From Sceloporus undulatus (lineage: Eukaryota; Chordata; Lepidosauria; Squamata; Phrynosomatidae), in assembly GCF_019175285.1 (NCBI RefSeq), contig NC_056524.1, forward strand, positions 154,804,070 through 154,868,069: 64,000 bases of DNA, given 5' to 3'. Below the pieces are notes generated by a model. That model worked only from the letters and a program-made list of their open reading frames with translations, had not been told where the DNA came from and did not search any database. Of the stretch, positions 36,822 to 48,548 are shown piece by piece (the stretch's first letter is position 1; each line of letters begins with the position of its first letter). The position numbers and the translations under genes were made by a program.

Positions 36822-37664
36822 GACTGTTTATCAGCTCCCCTGAAAACATAAAGAACAGACAAGAACTTTTGCAGTCTTGGGCCCCCTGGTAAGCTGTAAT
36901 ATTTCTGAATATTTATTCCACTGTTAATATGGAACGGACTGTGCAATATCTCACCTCCAGTAAAACCCAGTAGCAAGGGATATGTGTTTCTCACTGTCCT
37001 ACCACACTTCTCTATTTCCACTCTGTTAACTTGGTTTGAGGATTTTGCATTTAAGTTGAAATGACAGCTCTTCCACTTCAGTGTTGTGTTCAGAGGCTGA
37101 GATTCCTGGAAATGAGCAACTGGGTTCATGCAAACCTTACCTCAGGTGAACCTTCTTGTATTTCAGTCCTACGTTTTATCTGGAAGCCAACGCTAAATGC
37201 AGTGAGGTATAGAAGTGAAATGGAAGGAAACTGAAAGGAAAGTGAGTGCAGCTGAGTGAGAAGTGAAATTGAAAAATGAAACTCAATATCACAGTTCTCC
37301 TGACATTTGGGGGGGAAAAGTATGGGATAGGGGAAATTAAATTCACCATAAACTGATCGCATATTAATTTGATCATATCTAAAGAGGTCTTTAATTTAAT
37401 CATATCTAAAGAGGTCTTTGTATTTATTTACATATGCTCACACACTTTTTAGAGCAGTGACCTGGAAATTTTTAATTACAACTTTGAAAGTACCCAGTTT
37501 GAATATAATTACAGTTGCTGATTATGATCCCAAATTAATTTTAGAAAAGAAGGCATGTTCAGAAATAGGAAACTTTCTACAGAAAAAAAAATCCAATAGG
37601 AAAAAAAATCAGAGAAATTTCTATGGTAGAAAATTTCCCACCATGTATCCTTGTATAATAGTGG

Positions 37665-37985
37665 GCTACTGCAAAGGCGGTGGGGAACATTTCCTTCAGT
37701 AGCCCCTTAACCATAGGCCACATGGCTACTTTTGCCATGCCTAGAAGTGATGTTCTGGTTCTGAAAATTGGCCATATTACAAATAATTTTCAAGGTTTGG
37801 TGGCCAGGGGACCAAGGGCAACCAAACTACTTGTTTCTATGGTGGTTTGGGTAGTTTGTCATCTAGTTTTACCTCTTTGAGAATCATTTTTTAAATGGAG
37901 AGTCTGGGGCCTTTGGGGCTCCAAAATGCCTCGCTGGGATCAAATATGGATCATAAGCCATTTGCTCACCCCTGCTGCACATATA
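37665..37985. mobile_element. Probable hAT-like non-autonomous element
   Basis: Terminal blocks GGCGGTGGGGAACATTTCC and (reverse complement of the right end) AGCAGGGGTGAGCAAATGGC resemble Charlie-type hAT ends. The interior contains GCCACATGGCTACTTTTGCC. Ends are not exact. Confidence 0.45.
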
Positions 37986-38975
37986 GACCGTAACAGAGAA
38001 TATAAGTTAGAAATGTAATGTGTAAATATATTTAAATATGTTTTTTTCCATATGGATTATTAAACAAATGGATTATAGTGGAAATGGAATATAATGGAGT
38101 TAAGAATGAAATGTAGCAAAAACTGGTATGGTCTGGAAGAGAACTATCTGCCCATCCTAGCCATTGTTTTGCAAAGCTTTTTCTAATATCAGATTTTTCT
38201 TTTTACAAATAATAGAATAAAACATATCTACGTAGATGTATATGAATTGGTGTGCTTTAAAAACAAACTGTAGTTGAAACAAAAGAGCAGACACAGTACT
38301 GGGAGGAAGGACTGGTTATAGATGGGAATGTTTTGGGGTAGAATGAAGACAATAACACATAACTAAAATGTGAATAAAGTTTAGTTACATAGAGACAAAC
38401 CCCCATTTCTTCAGATCTTTGGGATTTTGTGCTCTGCATTATGATGAAAACGTACAAAGTGAAAGGAGGCAGGAAAGTGTTTCATGCCCTTTTTCCTTTA
38501 TGTTGAATTCAAGCATATAAATATCTCCACATGGATCTACTTAAAACTAAATGTTATCTGATGTTGGCTGGTATTTTACTTCCTTGTGGAGGAAATGGGC
38601 AAAGCGATAAGCGGCAGCACAGATTTAGTGGATTCTTCATTAAATTTTAATCCCACCCCACCTCCCAACATCATTAACTTAAGGTTTAAAGAACTATTCT
38701 CTCTGTGGTGTTTGGCCTACCGAAAAACAATCTAAAATTTGGAATATAATTTGGGATCTATGCCATTAAGGTTAAATTAACCTATGAATGTTAAGATCTA
38801 ATTTTTGTGAAATACCATAGATTCAGGATAGATATGAGTGTGATACATGAAAATATCCTTCCAGTGTGAATTAGTTTGTCCACCTGACAACTTCTGTGTT
38901 TTCACCAGACAAGGCCCTCTCCAAATTCTCATGGTTCAGATGGAGCAGGCATAAAATCGGAGACTCCTCTTTATG

Positions 38976-39336
38976 GAGTTTATCACACTAGCGAGATCCC
39001 GCAGGAAAAAGGGATTTAAACAAGAATTAAACTAGAGAAAACCTGGAAATGCCCAAAGTTTATCACACGACGTTACTGTTAACGTGAAATAACGCGAAGT
39101 TAAACCGACGTTAAACCAGATTAAAATGGCAGCTTTTTACTTTTGGGAAATTCCAAAAGTAAAAAGGTGGTATTTTTCTCTGCTTTAACTTTGGTTTAAC
39201 TTCGTGTCATTTCACTTTAGCAGCAATTCGGTGTGATAAACTTCCTGAATTTGCAGATTCTGTTTAAATTCCAGTTTAATTTAACTCTCGTTTAAATCCC
39301 ATTTTCCTGCAGGATCTCGCTAGTGTGATAAAGCTC
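38976..39336. mobile_element. About 360-bp foldback MITE (TTTATCACACTAG ends), copy 1
   Basis: Two arms of about 175 bp: GAGTTTATCACACTAGCGAG on the left and, reverse-complemented, GAGCTTTATCACACTAGCGA on the right. Each arm repeats the terminal motif internally: AAGTTTATCACACGACG near 39057 and, reversed, near 39228. The arms meet in a TTTTTACTTTTGG/CCAAAAGTAAAAA centre. Flanked by TATG on both sides, a possible 4-bp target duplication. Confidence 0.88.
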
Positions 39337-39728
39337 TATGTCTGTGGAGAATACCTCTACATTACACAGGAGAACATTATGGGTGACCCTTGCACTCAGC
39401 TGCACCCTTCTGTTTATGGAAGTTTTGCTTACCATTTTGTGGCAACTATAATTCATCTAGGGGATTCAAAGGTAACTGGCAGACAGTACAAGGCCAAAAC
39501 AGATATAATTACTTGAAGGAAATCTTTGGGTCCCTCCTGATCAACAGAGCAGTAACTCTGTTTGTTGTAATTTAGGTTCTTCCTCCAGTCCTCACCATGG
39601 TATTCCTGGAACTAGAATAGTGGTTGTAAACCGTCCTCTTGCCCAGAGATATTTCTTATTTCAATAGAATCCCTAATGATTGACTATGCTGGTTGAGGCT
39701 TCTGGAGATTGGTCCAAAACATGAAGAG

Positions 39729-39916
39729 CAGCGGTTCACAACCTGTGGGTTGTGACTCCTTTTGGGGGTCGAACAACCCTTTCACAGGGGTTGCCTAAGA
39801 CCATAGGAAAACACATATTTGCATGTAGCAACAAAAATAATTTTATGGTTGGGGGTCACCACAACATGAGGAATTGTATCAAAGGGTTGTGGCATTAGGT
39901 AGGTTGAGAATCACTG
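39729..39916 (+). mobile_element. SPIN-like hAT MITE
   Basis: Starts CAGCGGTTCACAACCTGTGG and continues TTTTGGGGGTCGAACAACCC, TTTCACAGGGGTTGCCTAAG. Ends TAGGTAGGTTGAGAATCACT-G. These are the terminal and subterminal sequences of the SPIN ('space invader') hAT family. Internal AATTTTATGGTTGGGGGTCA and CCACAACATGAGGAA also match my memory of it. Flanks ATGAAGAG and ATATAGGG agree at 5 of 8 positions. Confidence 0.85.
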
Positions 39917-42900
39917 ATATAGGGAGACAAAATAAGAGGAAAAACTGCTTTGAATTGTGACCTCAAGTCCCCTCAATGCAAGACCTTGCACTCTTTCCAT
40001 GCTTGGATTCAGATACAGTCCCAATGCATATAATCTGTAAGAGGCACCAGAATTAAGCAAATCAAAGAATACAACCACTAGTTTTTTTCTTTTTGACATA
40101 TTTAATACAGCATTAATCTGCTTTAATACTAAAGGCAAATCATATACTATCCAGCAAATAAGGCACGTATCGGAATGCCATTTTATGGACAATCCACAAC
40201 AGAGGTTTGACAGTCTTTTAAACACCCAGTTAATCTTGGTGGCTGAGATAAGCCTGCCTCCTCTGAGGCCCATGTCCATAGAATTGTTATTATTATCATC
40301 ATCATCATCATCATCATCATAGCTGTACAAGTTAATTACCAGTTACAGAAGAGAAAAATTATACAACTGAAACTGAGAAGTCATCAATGGGTACAGCTAT
40401 ATATATTTTTAAAAAGAGCTCATAAGTAAATAAACTCATCTAAATCTACAGAAATTAATATAATAACAGGGTTAGTTTTATACAGTGTAGTGATTGCTGC
40501 TCTAAATAACCTTTTATCAGGGAAATATGAGTCCGGTACAAGATTGAACTGATCTCCCATTTTTAGAATGGTTTAACACATAAACAATCTTAAGATAATG
40601 GAGCTATGTAAAACAATAAAGCATAAAACGCATATAATACGTGTGCATGCATACTGTTAACATGATATGCATTCTAAATAAAAATAAACACTAAATGCTT
40701 ACATCAGTTTAACCAAACCTTGGTTATGGCCACTGACTGACAGTTTTGTTGCAATGTTGCAATGCTAACACTATACTGCAGGTCTCAGTGGGGTATTTTT
40801 GAAAACAGCTGTAAGGATCGTTTTGTGAAACCATACCTTCCCATACACTCTGATATATGACAGTGTTTGTTTGTTTGTTTTAAAATCAAATAATAATTTT
40901 GCAGAATTTCTGAAAACCAAAATAGTGACTGCTAGGAGACTTTCACACATTACATGCTAAAAAGTCAATCTGGCTGATAGGTTAGTTTTCAAAAACAGTT
41001 TGTCACATTTATTCTCTTTGTTTTCTAGGTATAGGCAGCCAAAAAATAGGGGGAAAAGATGCTATTTGAACTTTTAAAAACAAACAAACAATGATATGTG
41101 AAGAAGTCCTTAGACCATTTATACTTTGATTCTAACCCCACTGAGTCCCTGTTATGACATTAAAATGCTATGCTAATATATCAGCCATAAGCAGAACTCT
41201 TAGGATTGGACTGTTAGTGTATCTTTCTTAAGGGCATAAAGTGATAGCGTAAGATCTGATTCTTACCAAACCAGTCTTAGCTTTTCTAAAAAGGCAGTAT
41301 TTTCCAAAATACACATATAAATAATTAGAATAAGCATATTAATATAAGTTCTAAACACCTGAATAATATACTGGTTACTTAATACTGATATTTTCATCCA
41401 AAGGAAAACAACAACAACAAAAAACAACAACAATATGGCTTAAAGAATTGCAAGAGTTTTTTCTTCTTGACAGAATTATGTACCAACTTTCATATAATAT
41501 TCTATGTAGACAATATTTTCCTTCTTAATGTAGTTCGGTTGCATACTTTATACAGACAAATGCATTGTAAAAAAGAAAAAGAAAAAAGAAAGAAAATGCA
41601 AATTCCTTCCATAAATATTTTCTTGAGGATACATCCTTACTTTTTTTAATATAATACTTAAGAAAACTCTTAGCTCTGTTAGTATTCTAGTAGAGAATTA
41701 AGGCCCTTTCTGAAAGCTCCAGAGTTGTAAAAACACTTTTAAAAAACCAAATAGAAAAAAAAAATAGTATTTTTTTTTAAAAAAAGGCCCTCAAATATAT
41801 ACAAAAAGGTTACTGCAAAGAGTTTTCAGGTAACAATTCAGTATTACAAAGAAATATTTGTAATCATTCAAAAATTTTAAACACCTAACAAGATTTTCCA
41901 AAATACACACACGATATTAAAAAAAAAAAAAAAATGGAAAGGAACTCTATGTCAAGTATAACTCAAGATAAATACACATCCGAAGTAAAACTGTAAAATA
42001 TTTCATAACAGGGGTAAACATTATTATCAGTTGACTACATCTATTAACTGCACACGATTGTCCCTTTTATATTCATCCTAAGGAAAAAAAACAAACCTTC
42101 ATTTGTATAGCTACAGTTTGGGTCAGCATACCGAGTGCTACAGCTATTCAACAATATTTCTAGATGCAGTGGTTTCTGTAGACATAAAACAAGATAGGCA
42201 CTGAAATCCTGGCTGAGCGCACAATACTGTCTCAAAGAACGATGTGGCATGGATCACATTCATTATGTTTCCTTTAAAACCCAATGTCTGTTGCTTATAT
42301 TTTAACAAAGCTTACATGTGCAGGCCTTGGCACTTGTAATGCTTAAAATCCTTCACAGATATGGAGAACATATTTGGCACAATTTGGGAGATGTTAACCA
42401 CTTTCAAGTCCCATTGATTTCAGAAGATAGAGGAAGCTGACTCATGCGGAATCCTTTCATTGATGCACCAAGCACTATCTGTTCTGACTGACAACAGCTC
42501 TCTAATGTATTTGGTGATGACCTTTTCTAGCCCTACCACCATCATTAACCATCTTTAAGGCTTTTCCCCCCTATCCTGACTAATTTCTTCAAGTATCAAC
42601 TGTCATTGAAACTCGATGGAACTGAAAAATGTTTCACTTTGGCAGGCTTATGAATACGAATAACTTCTTCAATGAAATGTATTGTGACACAACCTTTAAA
42701 CCATCATTCTAGACCCTTATTTGAACATCACATTCTGATTTCTTGGGCCTTCCAAGAATTCGGCTCAAAAAGATTTAATACAGATGACATTCACCTGGGA
42801 AGAGTAATTACTGTGCCAAGTAAAGTATGACACTTTTCCTGCCTGGGACTCTAGAGCAGGGGTGGAAGACTGTATATTTGCCATTATAGGCAATGTATGG

Positions 42901-44422
42901 TATAATAGCTTATTTTGTCTATGTATCGGGAGGTCATAGCCCTCTCTCTATATACCCAGGTAAATCTTACATTGACAGAAAGATAACATATGACTGCACA
43001 AGTTGCTGAAGATGCATGGATTAAGTATTCACATCTGATGAGTCAGATACAAAGGGCTGTGTATGGATTCCAATTGTGCACCGGGACGTTTTGTGCATGA
43101 TTGGAACTCCCTTTGTGTCTTCTAAAAAGTCACTTTTATTTATTAAGGATTCTTCTAAGAGGTATCCAACACAGCACAAGATACTTCAGTCAGAGACTAA
43201 AATGAGAAGTGTTTTTGTGCATGTCTGGAAGCATCTCAGACATGCACAAGGGACTCTTTGGATGCTGGCCTATGCATTCCTGCATATATGGCTACAGGAA
43301 TGACTGTCTCATGCACAGAATGAAATGAGCAACGTCGCTCTTATTTTTAACATATGTTAAAGAACATCTTCAGTTTCTCTGTTTTATTTGCAAAACTTTT
43401 TGTTTTGCATTCTCTGTAAGTGGATGTGATATAACAGTATTATATAAGGGTCTCTATACTGTAGTATACTGTACAACCAGGACTGAAGACACAAACCAGA
43501 CATTTTAGGAAGAGAACGGATTCATTGCCACATGCATTTTTTGTGGGTAAAAATTTGAATGACCTCCCCTAACTCCAACTTTTCTAAGTTAATATTAGAC
43601 CTGTAGTGTCTGAGAGACTGCTGCTAACATTTAGTTAAGTGCTCAAGGAGAAATACTGTAGGTGGTTTAATATATGGCTCTAACTGTGTTTCATACATTA
43701 TTCACTTCCCATCTCTCAAAAATAAAACAGAATTAACATTAAAGTTCAAGTTTTCAAAAGCCATTCCTCACTTCTCCATGCCCAATAACATGACCGCCCC
43801 ATTGTTTACACAGTCACTTATCCATCAGTGAAATCGGAGATGAATCAAGAGCCTCAACTTATCCAGGGCCTATCTTAATTAATTATTTACCTACTTAATA
43901 CATTTTAATACTGCCCTTCCTTCTTTCTTTCAACTTTCTTCTGTCCCTGATAGACTTCTTGCTCATGTAAACAAAGCTAAAAAAGAATTTAAGGAGTTGT
44001 TTTCTCAGAATAATTCCTCATGTAAACAAGATCTGATGCTTAAACGGCCCAATTCTGCCATAGTCAGAATGGATTCAATCCAGAGCAACTCATAGAGTAG
44101 AACCATTGATATTAATGGGACTAGAATTAGTCATGAGTCTATTTTAAGCATGACTGCTGGATTTAACTTGATGTCTTGAAGTAGGCAGAGTTGCCCATAA
44201 CTATTATCAAGAAAATTTGAAATTTAAAAACTCTTATCTTTAAGGTTAACAAATTAATCCACGTTCATACTATCCACCCAAGGTAGGAACATTGATTAAT
44301 GTTGCATAAGTTATACTGAGGCCTTGAGGAACAGCGAGGCTTGTCCAAGTTGTTACAAACCAGACATTAGCAGAATCTTAGGTAGGATCTTAGATCGTAT
44401 CTAGAGATCCTGAGACTCATGG
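39917..44422. other. A+T-rich, repeat-poor block downstream of or within the ZCCHC24 3' UTR
   Basis: About 4.5 kb with no SINE, LINE or MITE I can identify, unlike the rest of the intergenic DNA. It has only an ATC-type microsatellite (40291-40320) and A/T runs (41755-41790, 41920-41935). Minus-strand AATAAA signals are at 43383-43388 and around 43135-43143. It may hold the distal ZCCHC24 3' UTR or conserved non-coding DNA. No convincing frame. Confidence 0.45.
43383..43388 (-). terminator. ZCCHC24: Candidate ZCCHC24 polyadenylation signal AATAAA
   Basis: First minus-strand AATAAA that I find downstream of the ZCCHC24 stop (it reads TTTATT on the plus strand, in GTTTTATTTGC). Its use would give a 3' UTR of about 5.0 kb. 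A variant ATTAAA at 45206-45211 would give about 3.2 kb. Confidence 0.35.
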
Positions 44423-44641
44423 GTCCTTTTACATGACACACTTGGAGCACTATGACTGCACTTTAACTGCCTTTGCTTCCATCCTATGGGATTGACAGTT
44501 TAATAGGGAGGGATATTTAGCATTTTCAGCCAGACAGCAAAGTGTCTCACCAAATCATACACCGCAGGATTAACTAGGATGCAGACATGGCAGAACATGT
44601 GGAATCATAGCGCTATAATAGTGTAGTGTGAAAGGAGCCCC
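44423..44641. mobile_element. hAT-like MITE (TTTAACTGCYATRGC family)
   Basis: Left GGTCCTTTTACATGACACAC and ATGACTGCACTTTAACTGCC. Right GTGGAATCATAGCGCTATAA and GTGTAGTGTGAAAGGAGCCC. Inverted ends. Confidence 0.7.
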
Positions 44642-44831
44642 AGTCACACATTCTGCTGATAGAAATGAAGAATACTTACAATCTTAGGCTAGAAAAGTCA
44701 CTTTTTGAGATTACACTTCCCAAAATCCCTGAAGTAGCCTGAGCTGTAGGTGCTCAAAATAACTTTTCCAAGCTGTCCTCTGTCATACCACCTTCAGCAC
44801 TTTTAAAAATAATGTCCTGTCTTCAGCCCCA

Positions 44832-45022
44832 CATGCCGCAGCTGAGGTCATAGCTCAGTGGCACGACTCTTGCTTTGTACTAGGAAGGTTTCAGGTTCCT
44901 AGCATCCAGTTCCCAGCATCTCCTTTAAAGGAAGCCTTAGTAGCAAAAGTGAGGAAAGATCTCTTCCAGGGGGCTGAGAAAACTGCTGCCAGACTGATTC
45001 ATTGTAAGGCAACTTCATATAT
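44832..45022 (+). repeat. tRNA-derived SINE (TAGCTCAGTGG head)
   Basis: Box A GGTCATAGCTCAGTGGCACG, then TTGCTTTGTACTAGGAAGGT, box B GTTTCAGGTTCCTAGCA and CAGCATCTCC. The body has AAAACTGCTGCCAGACTGAT and the tail AAGGCAACTTCATATAT. A different family from 515-707, widespread in reptiles. Confidence 0.8.
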
Positions 45023-45818
45023 TTATAGTGGGAGTGGGAGGAGTCTACGCTTCTAGAAGAAGTGCAGTGAGAGCTTAAGGAACTTGACATATCAGATATT
45101 CCCCTCCCCTGCAGTGCTTTGCCTTATCTGGTAAAAGGTATGAAAAACCTACAGGTATTAATTTTATCATGGATCCTATCAATTACAGTAAATATCCTGA
45201 TAATTTTTAATACTGATGGAAATAATCATTACAAAGTATTTTTCTTTTCTTTTTAAAGCATTACATAAGCATGGCACCATTCCTCTTGCTGATCTGACAC
45301 AAAAGACATGATCCAGTTTTCCAAGAGTGTTAGCTCCTAAATATCCACACTGATGATAATCCTAAATGTAGAATATCTGAAGTCCAAATCCCCCTGCTGT
45401 TGGATTGGCTATAGAAACAGATCATCTATTTCACTGCTTCAGTGATTCCTTTACATGTAGTCTTAAATGAATGCAAACTAAAAAGAAGAAGAAAAGATTA
45501 TATCCTACAAGCATTCTGAACACTCAAAGTATATACAGTAGCTGCTTTGCAAAATGGCATCTAAATTGTCTTATTCAATTTGGTACAAAGATTATTTTCC
45601 CATACCTATGCTTTTTGTCCTATTTGGAATACAAAACACAAGGGAAGGCTTTGCACAGTATTTTCTATGTGCTTTGATATGAAATCTCTATGGCTACTTA
45701 GAAATATCTCTTGATATTTAACAGGAAATTTCTACAATTGTTTTATGATGAAACTTAAGAATTAGTAAGTACAAATAACGTGATTTTTCAAAGATGTTGC
45801 CATGCTAATATGTATCAA

Positions 45819-46180
45819 TATGCAAGGGGATCTTGTAGCACCTTTGATACTGCATGGGGAAAAAGTTATTAGCATAAGCTTTCATAGATTTAAGTGATGA
45901 AGTAGACTTAAGGGCCTGAACAGACAGGCCAAAATAAAGCTGCTTTGAGTCACTTTGGAGGTGTGCTATTTAAATGACACACACATCTTAAGAGCCCAGA
46001 AGCTGCACCAAAGCTGTTTGCCAGTCCTTAGGATGCATACATCATCTAAACAGCATAAATCCAAAGTGACCTGAAGCAGCTTTAATTTGGCCTGTCTGTT
46101 TTGGCCCTCAAGTCTACAAAAGCTTATGCTACCAACTTCTTTCACCCAGTCTCAAAAGTGCTAGAAAATCCCTCTGTAAT
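45819..46180. repeat. Family A palindromic repeat, split by a MITE
   Basis: Left arm ATCTTGTAGCACCTTTGATA and TTAGCATAAGCTTTCATAGA; right arm AAAAGCTTATGCTACCAACT and GTCTCAAAAGTGCTAGAAAA. At the centre GTGATGA (45894-45900) and TCTACAAAAGCTTATGC (from 46113) are the two halves of a hammerhead-like core, separated by the insertion at 45912-46107. Confidence 0.78.
45912..46107. mobile_element. hAT-like MITE nested in the family A repeat
   Basis: Ends GGGCCTGAACAGACAGGCCA and, reverse-complemented, GGGCCAAAACAGACAGGCCA. The inner arms AAAGCTGCTTTGAGTCACTT and AAGTGACCTGAAGCAGCTTT match in inverted orientation. A partial relative is at 60297-60470. Confidence 0.85.
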
Positions 46181-47413
46181 TTTTCAGTTAAATTCTGGAT
46201 AACTACTTCTTGTTACTGATAGTGAATTTAGTGTTTTAACCAGTTATGGTACAGCTTTTCTTGTGGCTGAGCTTGCAATTTGACATTCAGCAAAACATGA
46301 GCCAAATGGACAGTGAGAAACTGGGACAAAACCAAATTAATTACATATGGCGTGCCCTGTTCTGCTATTCTGTGCTCAAGACTAATTCAGATATCTTCCA
46401 TGTGGAGGTCACCCAAAAGTCTTTGGCATGGTGGCAATGGCACTCCACTTGGTGGCTATTAATAGGTGTGGCCCATTCACATGGCAATTTTCATACCAAT
46501 GCCAAAACATCTATCTGCCACAAGATCCTCCACCATATAGCTTATCTTGGTTATGAAAATATCCCGCAGGGAGTGCCACCATGCCACTGTAATTTCCAGA
46601 GAGGGCTATGTGATAGGAGAAATGTGTGAAACAGTAAAAAGTCAGGCAATCTCCACACTCCAAAATAGTCCTCAGAATATACCATCAGGCCTCCTACTAT
46701 CACTAGGTGTCTGGCTTATCAGCAGGTGATGCCTCATTTTCACTGTAAGGGGGAAAAAAGCACACAAGCTCTACTCTAATGGAAATTATTGACCAAAATG
46801 CACACAAGAGGATATATGAAGGATGGCAGCAGAGAAACAGGAGTGGGGATGATGTGTGGTGGTGGTTAGGGAGCTGGACAGGGAGAGCTTGCTATGATGA
46901 GAACAAAGTAGCATTTGTCCTGTTGACTACATAAAAATGTTGGCTATGTGACTCAATAATGACAGGAATTTTAGCCGCCACTTGTGTAGCAAAGAAAGAA
47001 AAGAGAACCTGGCATAATTGTGAAAAGGAGGATGGTAATGGTGAACCTGCAAAATGAATGTATCTTAAGTGCACTTATTCACAAGAAGACATGTCAATTT
47101 CTATGGAACATACATCTAAGTAAACATATTTAAGTTTGCTGCCTATGAAATACAAATTCCTGAATGACCCTTCCTGTTCTAACATTACATCGCCATGCAA
47201 ACCACATCCGCAGACAATTATTCACTTGTTCTTTTGAACCCTCAGATTCTCTTAACTGGAAGCCCACCAAAAGTGTCAGTTCAGTGGCCCTGGAGGATTC
47301 TTGGAAACAGAGCATGTAAAAGTTATTTGCCAGTGGTCATGCTGGCTGGGAGATTTTGAGTTTTGTAAATCTGAAAAAAAAAAGTAGCTTTTACAACCTC
47401 TGCTTGGAAAGTA
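46181..47413. other. Probable ZCCHC24 3' UTR sequence, no repeat recognised
   Basis: The plus-strand frame of 127 codons (46246-46629) matches no family I know and lies antisense to the inferred UTR. I do not call it a gene. Confidence 0.45.
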
Positions 47414-47770
47414 AGGCCCAGTACAGACGGGCACTTTGTGGCATCCTTACCATGAACTAGGGCTAGATGAGGCTGGGCATTTACATGTCCAGTAGCCCTA
47501 GTACGCGAGGAGGCCGCCATAATGGCTCGCCCCTATCTACATGGGTGGCGCCATGATGGCGAGAGCATTGTGCAGTGCCCAAACAGCGGTGGCCAGAAGT
47601 GGCATGATCAGGGCATGCGAGTGTGCCAGTTGCAGCCCTTGCAGTAAGCTGCTTTCAGCAGCTTCTTTTTGCTCTCAAGAGGAAGCGCATCGTTGCCACA
47701 CCATTTGGTTGCTGCAGCAATGATGCAGGGCAAAGAAGGGTGGCATGGAGCTGCCCGTCCGTCAAGCCCC
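47414..47770. mobile_element. hAT-like MITE (CAGACGGGCA family)
   Basis: Left AAGGCCCAGTACAGACGGGC, right GCTGCCCGTCCGTCAAGCCC; G+C-rich interior with GCCGCCATAATGG and GCGCCATGATGGCG. It resembles 55125-55440 (also AGACGG ends and a GGCGGCACC-type interior). Within the ZCCHC24 3' UTR region. Confidence 0.65.
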
Positions 47771-48395
47771 TAAATAAATGGATGGAATTTTCAGACCAAC
47801 CCTAAAGTCAAAAAGAATTCTACTGAACACACTGCCTGTAAACACTGTTAACATTGTCCACCTGTATCTCCATGACACTGTTATCTCCATGGCACTCTGT
47901 AGCTCTCTGGACAACCAAAGTTGTTTCGCCTGGGCAGGATACTGTAACTGTGTAAACAATTTGTAGAAACCACCTTTGTGATTCCTTCACGGACAGAACA
48001 GGCACAGTCCATCAAGAACTGCTACTGCACAACCCTGCCTCTAGTCATTTGAACAGAACTTGCAAGGGGCTGTCATGCAAGACTTAAATGGAGGTCATAC
48101 AATTGCAGAGCTTGGTAATCTGTGCCAGTAACTTCTGTGTTTCTCTCTCTCTCTCTCACACACACACAACACACTGTAGTCCTATAAATACAACTTGCAT
48201 GTATACACATACACAGGAAAAGGGTTACATTCTATTAAAAGGTAAGGCATATTATTAGTTATTGATAGGAAATATTGGCGATGTATGGGGTTCTGGTCTG
48301 ACATTTTCTCTCCCCATCTCCCCTGCTTCCTTTTGACTGTTGTGTGCTGCCAAAATTTCTCCATAGATGGTAGCAGAGGCAATCCCTGGGTGTGT

Positions 48396-48548
<153 letters not shown>

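Larger units (their letters stand above)
36132..38975. other. Intergenic with GAAA microsatellite and a hAT-like fragment
   Basis: Contains (GAAA)n at 36745-36821. A probable hAT-like element occupies 37665-37985: its left end has GGCGGTGGGGAACATTTCC and its right end, reverse-complemented, has AGCAGGGGTGAGCAAATGGC. No gene seen; the 151-codon antisense frame at 36674-37129 runs through the microsatellite. Confidence 0.5.
43360..48395 (-). other. ZCCHC24: ZCCHC24 3' UTR (distal end uncertain)
   Basis: Sequence downstream of the ZCCHC24 stop at 48396-48398. From my recollection the mammalian gene has a 3' UTR of several kilobases. Here it would include a hAT-like MITE (47414-47770), a family A repeat split by a MITE (45819-46180), a SINE (44832-45022) and another MITE (44423-44641). 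The end depends on which poly(A) signal is used and is inferred. Confidence 0.4.

Noticed and set aside
40291-40320. Poly-Asp or poly-His coding tract
   Set aside because: A simple ATC/GAT microsatellite in non-coding DNA.
46246-46629. 127-codon plus-strand open frame
   Set aside because: Antisense to the probable ZCCHC24 3' UTR, with no family resemblance.
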